From: Dechloromonas sp.
GTDB taxonomy: Bacteria; Pseudomonadota; Gammaproteobacteria; Burkholderiales; Rhodocyclaceae
Assembly: GCA_013693915.1 (NCBI GenBank)
Contig: CP059264.1
Location: 3,356,135-3,363,801 of the forward strand
Length of the DNA stretch: 7,667 nucleotides
Reading direction: 5' to 3'
The translations under genes and the position numbers were made by a program. The notes beneath the pieces were generated by a model. It worked only from the letters and a program-made list of their open reading frames with translations, did not search any database and was not told the DNA's origin. The first letter of the stretch is position 1; the number at the start of each line of letters is the position of its first letter. This document shows, one piece after another, positions 1 to 4,855 of this stretch.

Positions 1-100
1 CAGAAATTCCTGGAGTTCCCCAAGGTAGCCATTATTGGAGTCAGGGTGATTCATACTGATGCCCGCTTCGCTCAAGTGTGGTGATGCCGACGGCCTAACG

Positions 101-408
101 GCGCTGAAAACGCTGCCCGATTCGCCGTCGACCGGGAACTCAACCTCAGGATGGCCGAGAGCAAACCCTTCGCGCTGATCGACAAGCTCAAGGCCGAAGG
201 CCGCTTCGCCGCAGCGACCGAGAAAATCACCATCGACGGCCTGCGCGTCGAATACCCCGACGGCTTCGGCCTTGCCCGCCCCTCCAACACCACCCCGGTC
301 GCCGTCCTCCGCTCCGAAGCCGACAACGCCGCGGCGCTGGCGCGCATCCAGGGCGATTTCCGGCGGGAGATCACGGCAGTGTGGCCGGGTGTGGACCTGC
401 CGTTCCGA
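101..408 (+). pseudogene. Phosphomannomutase (AlgC/ManB type) C-terminal remnant, frameshifted
   Basis: This is a remnant of the C-terminal phosphate-binding domain of an alpha-D-phosphohexomutase, the enzyme that interconverts mannose- or glucose-6-phosphate and the 1-phosphate. From 137 the frame that includes ATG 151 reads ELNLRMAESKPFALIDKL, then DGLRVEYPDGFGLARPSNTTP, then a helix and WPGVDLPF. This matches the AlgC family end, including the R-x-S-N-T-T phosphate loop. Upstream, residues LKTLPDSPST (104-133) belong to the same domain but lie in another frame, so a 1-base loss near 133-136 separates S-T from E-L-N-L. The expected stop directly after LPF is CGA at 406-408, so the frame runs on to a stop at 439-441. 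The first three domains, including the catalytic serine, are absent. ATG 151 is therefore an internal methionine. Family assignment is firm; subfamily is uncertain. Confidence 0.8.
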
Positions 409-486
409 GCGTGCCATGATGGCCGCAAACGAGGCCATTGAGGGCGCGATCGACCACCAGCCGCCATTCATGAGTCAGCCTTCGGT

Positions 487-1548
487 TCAGGACTTCAGCG
501 ACGCCATGTCGATGACGAAGCGGTACTTCACGTCGGCCTTCTCCAGTCTTGCCCACGCCTCGTTGATCTTCTGCACGGAGATGAGCTCGATGTCGGCGGT
601 AATGTTGTGCTCGCCGCAGAAGTCGAGCATCTCCTGGGTCTGGGCAATGCCGCCGATGTTCGATCCGGACACGCTGCGGTTGCCGAAGATCAGTGCGAAT
701 GACGACAGCGACAGCGGCTTGGGCGGCGCGCCGACGAGCGTCAGGTTGCCGTCAATCCTCAGCAGGTAGAGGTACTGATTGATGTCGTGCTCGGCCGACA
801 CCGTATCGAGGATGAAGTCGAACGACCCGGCGTGCTTGCTCATTTCTCCGGCATTGCTGGAGACGACGACCTCATGCGCACCAAGCCGCAAGGCATCCTC
901 CACCTTGCGCGGCGAGGTCGTGAAGACGACCACGCGGGCGCCGAAGGCACGGGCGAGTTTCACGCCCATGTGCCCCAACCCGCCCAGGCCGACGATGCCG
1001 ACCTTCTTGCCAGGGCCGACCCCGAAACGACGCAAGGGCGAGTAAGTGGTGATGCCGGCGCACAGGAGTGGGGCGGCGCCCGCGGGGTCGAGGTTGGTCG
1101 GCACGCGCAGCACGAAGCGTTCATTCACGACGATGCTCTCGGAATAGCCGCCGAAAGTCATCGGCGCGGTGCCGTGCCTATCCACCGAACCGAAGGTGAG
1201 CGTCAGGTTCCGGCAGAAGTTTTCCAACCCGGCCTGACAGTTGGGACAGGTATGGTCCGAATCGACCAGGCAACCCACCGCCACCAGATCGCCGAACCGG
1301 TGCTTCGTCACCCTGGCGCCGACCGTCGTCACCCGGCCGACGATCTCGTGGCCCGGCACGCACGGGTGAACCGCCGGCAAGGCGTCGGCCCAATCATTGT
1401 GCGTGTAGTGCAGATCCGAGTGGCAGATGCCGCAGAACAGGATCTCGATCGCCACATCGTCTGGCCCTGGGCTGCGGCGATTGATGTCGAACGGGCCCAG
1501 CGGATCGGTCGCCGAGTGGGCGGCATAGCTTTTGACTTGGGTGGTCAT
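487..1548 (-). CDS. Zinc-dependent alcohol dehydrogenase, YahK/CAD-like (MDR superfamily)
   Basis: This is a 353-residue cytoplasmic dehydrogenase, likely NADP(H)-dependent, that reduces aldehydes to alcohols. It is close to E. coli YahK in length and sequence. The N-terminal GroES-like domain carries the catalytic zinc ligands C42, H67-E68 (motif GHEIVG) and C163. The Rossmann fold shows GLGGLG at 187-192. The stretch F-T-T-S-P-R-K (209-215), with S and R after the second strand, suits NADPH, as in cinnamyl-alcohol-dehydrogenase-like enzymes. The structural-zinc lobe has C101, C104 and C112, but the first ligand position is D98 instead of Cys. The C-terminus DVKYRFVIDM is typical of the family. 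The start is supported by AAGGAGAG (minus strand of 1556-1563) seven bases upstream. It appears monocistronic, is divergent from nothing obvious, and lies tail to tail with the mutase remnant. The exact substrate is unknown. Confidence 0.95.
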   Translation of the reverse strand: MTTQVKSYAAHSATDPLGPFDINRRSPGPDDVAIEILFCGICHSDLHYTHNDWADALPAVHPCVPGHEIVGRVTTVGARVTKHRFGDLVAVGCLVDSDHTCPNCQAGLENFCRNLTLTFGSVDRHGTAPMTFGGYSESIVVNERFVLRVPTNLDPAGAAPLLCAGITTYSPLRRFGVGPGKKVGIVGLGGLGHMGVKLARAFGARVVVFTTSPRKVEDALRLGAHEVVVSSNAGEMSKHAGSFDFILDTVSAEHDINQYLYLLRIDGNLTLVGAPPKPLSLSSFALIFGNRSVSGSNIGGIAQTQEMLDFCGEHNITADIELISVQKINEAWARLEKADVKYRFVIDMASLKS

Positions 1549-1555
1549 GTTGTTT

Positions 1556-1563
1556 CTCTCCTT
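1556..1563 (-). promoter_or_regulatory. Ribosome binding site of the alcohol dehydrogenase
   Basis: The minus strand reads AAGGAGAG followed by AACAAC-type spacing and ATG at 1548. This strong Shine-Dalgarno fixes the dehydrogenase start. Confidence 0.8.
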
Positions 1564-1827
1564 GGCAGGTGGTGCTCATCCTCTGGAACGAATGGGGTCA
1601 GGAATGAAACGATAGTACTTCAGAACGCTTGCGGAAAACGGGGAAGCCCTTGTAGCGCCAGTTAAGGCGCGACCGGAGGCCGCAGGCCGGAGGGAACCGG
1701 GAAGTGCAGCTTCTCTGGCGTCCCCTGGAGCGTGCCGCTTGGAGCGATTGGCGCACCGTGGGCTGGCCATGCCGGCACCGGTCACACAGAACCCACTATC
1801 GATGCCGGATATACGACTTCATGCGCT
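1564..1827. other. Non-coding stretch upstream of the dehydrogenase; repeat-like, no supported gene
   Basis: No convincing gene is seen. The stretch at about 1590-1700 is GC-rich with short self-complementary blocks: GGCC-GCA-GGCC around 1677-1690, in a CCGG-rich context. It begins with GGGGTCAGGAATGAAACG on the plus strand. A GGGGTCAG start beside a GC-rich palindrome resembles dispersed repeat elements, such as those flanking REP-associated transposase genes, but no transposase is present. The minus strand also has a short open frame here without a family match that I recognise. The dehydrogenase promoter should lie in this stretch, but no clear -35/-10 pair stands out. Confidence 0.3.
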
Positions 1828-1896
1828 ATCCAACGGCAAACCTATCGATCAGTTTCCTTGCATATTCCGGGGTAGTCCATATATGCACGGTTAGAG
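1828..1896 (-). other. Possible degraded attC site at the end of the cassette stretch
   Basis: On the minus strand, CTCTAAC (1890-1896) overlaps the stop codon of the coiled-coil gene. It is followed 55 bases later by GTTGGAT (1828-1834), which fits the GTTRRRY core. This is where the attC of that cassette should be. A 7-bp inverted repeat, TGCATAT with ATATGCA, lies between them. The inner L boxes do not pair convincingly and the first base of the R'' box departs from RYYYAAC, so this may be a decayed site or a coincidence. Confidence 0.25.
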
Positions 1897-2799
1897 CCGC
1901 TTGTTCTCGATCGCGGCAATAACGTCTTCAAGCTCTGTATCGTCTGCGTTTAGAAGTTCCAAGACCTCGTCATCTAACGGTACTGGCTGGGGTTCGTCGG
2001 GGGCTTTGTAGATGTATGAGCCGATGTAAATATGGCCGGCGTTCTGATCTCTGGGCGTGAAGTGAATTCGGTCAAAGCCGTAGTTGCGGCAAATGGAAAC
2101 CACTCGTCTAAGTATCTCCACCGGCACTGATGTACCGAATCCGATGATACGAAACTTAGGCACTTCCGGCTCGTGGGATGAAGAACCAAAAGTGCGATCT
2201 ATGCTCAATCCTTTCCGGCGCAACTCCTTTCGAAGTTGCGTAAACTCAGGAAGAAGATCGTTCCCAGCGATTTTCACCGTAGCGTCAGTGGCACGTTCCT
2301 TAGAGCGCTCGATTGTCTGTGCTGAACGAGCGAGCACTTTCACGACTTCTGCAAGCTTATCGGATTGAACCTGATCGCCATTCGTCTTTGCCATGCTGAT
2401 TTCAAGCGCGAGGGCTTTCAACCCTGCATCTAGTCCGGAGATCATTTCGACGTACCGCTGATTTGACTCAGCAAGTTCGAGACGAAGTTGTTGCATCCCG
2501 GTCTCCACAGGTGAGGACACAACCATCTTGCCTGTGTTCTGCTCAAGGTACTTCGAGTAGAACGTGTCCTCCTGCATCTCGGGCCGGAATTTCGTCTGAA
2601 GCAGGAACAGGCAAAAGAGAAACAAGGGCACGTTGCACACGCTCGCGATTACCAGCGTCGAGCGTAACCACTGTGGGTCCGAGAGGACTGATGCTGTGGT
2701 TAGGAAAGATCCATTTACGAGGATTAGTCCCGCTAACCAAGCACCCAAAAGTTGGATCGGCTTTGTGATCTTGTCCGGTGTGATCTTGCTCTCGGTCAT
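1891..2799 (-). CDS. Hypothetical two-TM membrane protein with coiled coil and C-terminal soluble domain
   Basis: This 302-residue protein has a family I do not recognise. What can be seen: a short polar N-terminus; two hydrophobic helices at about 15-38 and 46-68 (the second is VCNVPLFLFCLFLLQ); the juxtamembrane stretch KFRPEMQEDTFYSKYL (70-85); a long charged helical region at about 101-200 likely to form a coiled coil; a compact predicted alpha/beta domain at about 213-264 (FRIIGFGTSVPVEILRRVV, then GFDRIHFTP and HIYIGSYIY); and an acidic tail with DDEVLELL and DDTELEDVI. The coiled coil and soluble domain are probably cytoplasmic. The start codon lies 19 bases after the GTTAGAC box of the 2819-2911 attC, as usual for a cassette gene. 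The only ribosome site candidate is a weak AGGGA. The layout (membrane anchor, coiled coil, sensor-like domain) resembles some signalling or defence effectors, but function is unknown. Confidence 0.85.
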   Translation of the reverse strand: MTESKITPDKITKPIQLLGAWLAGLILVNGSFLTTASVLSDPQWLRSTLVIASVCNVPLFLFCLFLLQTKFRPEMQEDTFYSKYLEQNTGKMVVSSPVETGMQQLRLELAESNQRYVEMISGLDAGLKALALEISMAKTNGDQVQSDKLAEVVKVLARSAQTIERSKERATDATVKIAGNDLLPEFTQLRKELRRKGLSIDRTFGSSSHEPEVPKFRIIGFGTSVPVEILRRVVSICRNYGFDRIHFTPRDQNAGHIYIGSYIYKAPDEPQPVPLDDEVLELLNADDTELEDVIAAIENKRL

Positions 2800-2818
2800 C
2801 GGAGGTCCCTGACTGCAG

Positions 2819-2911
2819 GTCTAACGCCAGCCATAACCGGCGGCAAAACGCGGCACAGCGAGGAACGAGCGCCGCAGCTTTTTGATGTCCGAGTTTATGG
2901 CATTGTTAGGC
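2819..2911 (-). other. attC site (integron cassette recombination site)
   Basis: This is a 93-bp imperfect palindrome with the attC layout. Read on the minus strand, the R'' box is GCCTAAC (2905-2911), then a 3-base gap, then GCCATAA (2895-2901). The inner sequence includes a GCGGC...GCCGC stem (2850-2854 with 2871-2875). Next come TTATGGC (2830-2836), a 4-base gap and the R' box GTTAGAC (2819-2825). The outer boxes fit RYYYAAC and GTTRRRY, and the L boxes are exact 7-bp complements. The one-base difference between the two gaps is the type of asymmetry that gives attC its polarity. It follows the methyltransferase gene by about 20 bases and precedes the coiled-coil gene by 19 bases, exactly where a cassette junction belongs. 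Confidence 0.85.
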
Positions 2912-2930
2912 ATTTCTCAGTTACCTCTAA

Positions 2931-3172
2931 TCACTTTGTTTTCGTAGCTATAACGTAGTATTCGAGCTTTCCTGTGTGGATTCTGATATCCGTAAATAAG
3001 CGTTTATTAAGCTCCATTGATATTTTTGTTATTAGCCTATAGACGTATTCTTTGTCTGGAACAGTATATGTGCCAATTATTTTTGAGGATTGATAATTAT
3101 AAATAGTCTTAGATATGCCAAACACTCTCTCAGAGTTAATGGTGTAGCCCCTTGGTATTGAGATGATCGCTA
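2931..3172 (-). pseudogene. Displaced C-terminal part of the frameshifted methyltransferase
   Basis: This stretch continues the methyltransferase fold in the next frame. VAIISIPRGYTINSERVFGI supplies the late core strand that follows the helix ECARSLRSG of the main frame, and the last strands end in LEYYVIATKTK. Adding one G to the run at 3175-3178 joins the frames into RSGGVAIISIP, giving one protein of about 367 residues. The open frame does extend to an ATG at 3200, but those first residues read over the end of the upstream domain and have no ribosome site, so I do not treat it as a separate gene. The stop lies about 20 bases before attC. Confidence 0.75.
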
Positions 3173-4033
3173 CACCCCTGACCTGAGTGACCTTGCGCAT
3201 TCGATAACCGAAAGCTCAATATCGAAATATGACGACTGGTACGTCTTAAGGCAGATATAAATGTCCTTATTTACCGCATACTCCGGCAGTTCTTCAGCAA
3301 TCCCCTGAATAACTTCTACATTCTTACACTCTGAAAAAGCTTGTTGCGCTTTCTCCACTGCGACTTCTGAAATGTCAACGCCAACAACTGATCTAAACTC
3401 ATTGTATATTTTGACACCTTCAAAACCCGCACCAATACCCACTACTAGCAAATCGCTTTTCGTGCGCTCGATATTGTTATCATTCAATATTTCAGCAAAC
3501 TCTTTATTCCACATTTCGATGCCGTGGACATGCCGCTCGTCCTTTTCAATAGTTGCTTCAATTCCGTATTTCATATTGAAGACAAAGCAACGGGCTTCAT
3601 GAGCTATAGATAACGCAACATCTCGAGTGAGCCTTGGATTCGCCTGCGTAATCGTCCACGCAGCGTCTGAAATTTTTCCCGCCTCGATTAACGATTTGTC
3701 AGATTCCGAAAATTCTACTCTTTCGAAGATTCGATCCCAGAACCCATGCACCGTAGATTTTGATGCATACGCGGCATAGGTATTGCCCTTAGCCGAAAGA
3801 ATTTCATTTTCCCGCAGCAACTGCTTTCGATCCTGACATTCGTAGGAACCAAAAAGCACACTAGCAAGCCTTCCTGGGTTTGTACAGGAATGTACATTTC
3901 CTCGCCAATTCTTTACGCTTTTGTCACAGACATCCATTCTTGCGGCCAATGCTTCGACGGTCCATGTGCGTTGGCTACCAGGAGCACCTACACCTTCTTT
4001 CATTAGCTTCGTCAGCAATTCGCCGAAATTCAT
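3170..4033 (-). CDS. HTH-domain SAM-dependent methyltransferase, N-terminal part (frameshifted)
   Basis: This is 287 residues before a premature TAG. Residues 24-62 (TWTVEALAARMDVCDKSVKNW to LASVLFG) look like an XRE-type helix-turn-helix. A helical linker covers about 65-190. Residues 194-286 begin a class I SAM-dependent methyltransferase: motif I VVGIGAGFEG (197-206), acidic end of strand 2 at D220 in VVGVDIS, VIQGIAEEL (241-249), and KDIYICLKTY (256-265). The rest of the fold lies in the next frame down to 2931. Start ATG 4033 has AAGGGA five bases upstream. Codon use is AT-rich compared with the flanking genes, which fits acquisition as a cassette. The substrate is unknown. The HTH could bind DNA for autoregulation or target choice. 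The frameshift could be real or a base-calling error in a G run. Confidence 0.8.
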   Translation of the reverse strand: MNFGELLTKLMKEGVGAPGSQRTWTVEALAARMDVCDKSVKNWRGNVHSCTNPGRLASVLFGSYECQDRKQLLRENEILSAKGNTYAAYASKSTVHGFWDRIFERVEFSESDKSLIEAGKISDAAWTITQANPRLTRDVALSIAHEARCFVFNMKYGIEATIEKDERHVHGIEMWNKEFAEILNDNNIERTKSDLLVVGIGAGFEGVKIYNEFRSVVGVDISEVAVEKAQQAFSECKNVEVIQGIAEELPEYAVNKDIYICLKTYQSSYFDIELSVIECARSLRSGV

Positions 4034-4044
4034 CTGATTCCCTT

Positions 4045-4095
4045 GCCCGGGCTTCCCTAGCGACTACCCCTGCCTTACTGGACACTTCCCGGGAA
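4045..4095. promoter_or_regulatory. Possible operator pair (two CCCGGG palindromes)
   Basis: TTCCCGGGAA (4086-4095) and GCCCGGGC (4045-4052) are perfect palindromes sharing the CCCGGG core. Their centres are 42 bp apart, about four DNA turns, and they lie 12 and 53 bases upstream of the start of a gene with a helix-turn-helix domain. That arrangement would suit autoregulation. This is inference only; CCCGGG is a common hexamer in GC-rich genomes, though this stretch is AT-rich. Confidence 0.25.
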
Positions 4096-4137
4096 AACAA
4101 AAAATGGTTCGCATCTGCATTCAAAGGGCGAATCATT

Positions 4138-4488
4138 ATGGACCATCTCTCAATATTTCTGGCTCATTTCTTTCTGGCTGTCTGCGCGTTAGCGATCTCA
4201 TGGATATATCGTTCAAAGGGAAGTTATGAGCTTTCGCTTGTACGCCTTAGTGTCTATTTGCTATTTAGTGATAACGGTTCTGATCCTCTCGCCGTCAGTA
4301 TCACTCGATCTACAGTGCCATGCGTAGCGAGCCTACAAGGGAACCTAAGGTTCCCAGACTTAACAATATTAGAGACAGAGGGATTTCGTTGCCTAACGGG
4401 AGGGCGAGTTGTGCGTCACCCGCGCGTGGGCGAGGTTGGCAGCTTGCTGCCGACCGACTCCCAGGCGGACGAAGCGGCGAAGCCGTGA
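4138..4488 (+). CDS. Doubtful small membrane protein frame
   Basis: From ATG 4138 the plus strand encodes MDHLSIFLAHFFLAVCALA followed by ISWIYRSKGSYEL, a good transmembrane helix with a positive flank, then about 60 less characteristic residues. AAAGGGCG lies about nine bases upstream as a weak ribosome site. Against it: the frame runs straight through the GCCTAAC box and hairpins of the structured element to a stop at 4486-4488, it opposes all cassette genes, and I recognise no family. The first 40 codons are the only protein-like part. Confidence 0.2.
   Translation: MDHLSIFLAHFFLAVCALAISWIYRSKGSYELSLVRLSVYLLFSDNGSDPLAVSITRSTVPCVASLQGNLRFPDLTILETEGFRCLTGGRVVRHPRVGEVGSLLPTDSQADEAAKP
4339..4355. 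repeat. Perfect short hairpin GGGAACC-TAA-GGTTCCC
   Basis: A 7-bp perfect inverted repeat with a 3-base loop. Neither strand has a T run after it, so it is not a typical terminator. It could be a protein-binding palindrome at the start of the cassette leader. Confidence 0.4.
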
Positions 4489-4641
4489 CGCTCGAACGAG
4501 TGGTTCGAGGGCGCGCAGCGCCCGACCACTCGTTCGCACAACTCGCCCCTTTCGCGGGCGTGGAGCGCCCGCGAACGTTGGACGTAACCGGAAGGCAAAA
4601 AGCGCATCTTATTGACGGTCCGGCTGACGGACTTGTTATGC
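4391..4641 (-). other. Stem-loop-rich element with attC-like ends
   Basis: Minus-strand reading begins with GCATAAC (4635-4641), seven bases after the repeat-gene stop, and ends with GTTAGGC (4391-4397), a good GTTRRRY core. A second R''-like box, GTCCAAC, is at 4576-4582. Between them are: a 5-bp stem at 4618-4622/4628-4632; a perfect 10-bp stem at 4551-4560/4566-4575; a 12-bp stem at 4493-4504/4525-4536 with an inner GGGCGC/GCGCCC stem and GCA loop at its tip; a 10-bp stem with one G-T pair at 4434-4443/4446-4455; and a 14-bp inverted repeat, 4402-4415 with 4535-4548, enclosing the last two. Position and ends suggest an attC site, but 192-251 bp and this many stems exceed usual attC sites. 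It may be an attC that gained a palindromic insert, or a dispersed repeat with its own function. Confidence 0.45.
4402..4548. repeat. 14-bp inverted repeat enclosing two hairpins
   Basis: GGGCGAGTTGTGCG at 4402-4415 is the exact reverse complement of 4535-4548. The enclosed DNA folds into two further strong hairpins, at 4434-4455 and 4493-4536. The second shares two bases with the outer right arm, so not all stems can form fully at once. Confidence 0.8.
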
Positions 4642-4659
4642 ATTGGGTTAGCGGAGTTC

Positions 4660-4824
4660 ATACACAGGCTGCGAAGCGCGCATGTATTCATGAACATAAC
4701 GCCCGCCACGAATCTCGTAGATTGGTTGAGAGGCTGTCATGTATTTGTAGATGCAGTCACCGCGTATTTCGAAAACGGGTTGCGATGCACTCATGAATTT
4801 GTGGATGTAACTGCCTCGAACCTC
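4660..4824 (-). repeat. Three contiguous degenerate 54-57 bp coding repeats
   Basis: Units lie at 4771-4824, 4717-4770 and 4660-4716 (the last has one extra codon), with a fourth unit beyond the IS at 6105-6158. Protein similarity (R-G, K-Y-M, A-S-Q-P) is stronger than DNA identity; many third positions differ. This indicates old duplications kept under protein-level selection. Confidence 0.85.
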
Positions 4825-4834
4825 GCACTCGGCC
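4825..4834. repeat. Target site duplication, left copy (GCACTCGGCC)
   Basis: Ten bases directly outside the left IS end, identical to 6105-6114. Ten bases is within the range made by ISAs1-family elements. Confidence 0.9.
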
Positions 4835-4854
4835 CAGGGTCTCCGCACTCGAAC
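4835..4854 (+). repeat. IS terminal inverted repeat, left
   Basis: CAGGGTCTCCGCACTCGAAC. It matches the reverse complement of the right end at 19 of 20 positions. Confidence 0.95.
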
Positions 4855-4855
4855 A

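Larger units (their letters stand above)
4034..4390. other. Long leader upstream of the methyltransferase, with palindromes
   Basis: This stretch between the structured attC-like element and the methyltransferase start is far longer than a normal cassette leader. It holds TTCCCGGGAA (4086-4095) and GCCCGGGC (4045-4052), whose centres are 42 bp apart, and the hairpin GGGAACC-TAA-GGTTCCC (4339-4355). No clear sigma-70 promoter can be picked. On the plus strand there is a possible small membrane protein frame, listed separately. The stretch may be a leader with regulatory sites or a decayed cassette. Confidence 0.4.

Noticed and set aside
151..441. Intact 96-residue gene starting at ATG 151
   Set aside because: The methionine lies inside the conserved mutase domain; homologous sequence continues upstream both in this frame and, beyond a frameshift, in another.
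787..1665. Long plus-strand open frame opposite the dehydrogenase (292 codons)
   Set aside because: It is the antisense shadow of a confidently identified GC-rich gene; the translation has low-complexity arginine/alanine character and no motif.
1576..1785. 69-residue minus-strand frame upstream of the dehydrogenase
   Set aside because: No ribosome site, composition follows the GC-rich palindromic repeat-like DNA, and no family is recognisable.
2931..3200. Separate 89-residue gene starting at ATG 3200
   Set aside because: Its first nine residues overlap the preceding domain out of frame and the rest is the missing C-terminal half of the methyltransferase fold; no ribosome site.
4660..4824. 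Possible CRISPR array or minisatellite
   Set aside because: Units are contiguous with no spacers, divergent in DNA, a multiple of three long, and conserved at protein level, so they are coding repeats.
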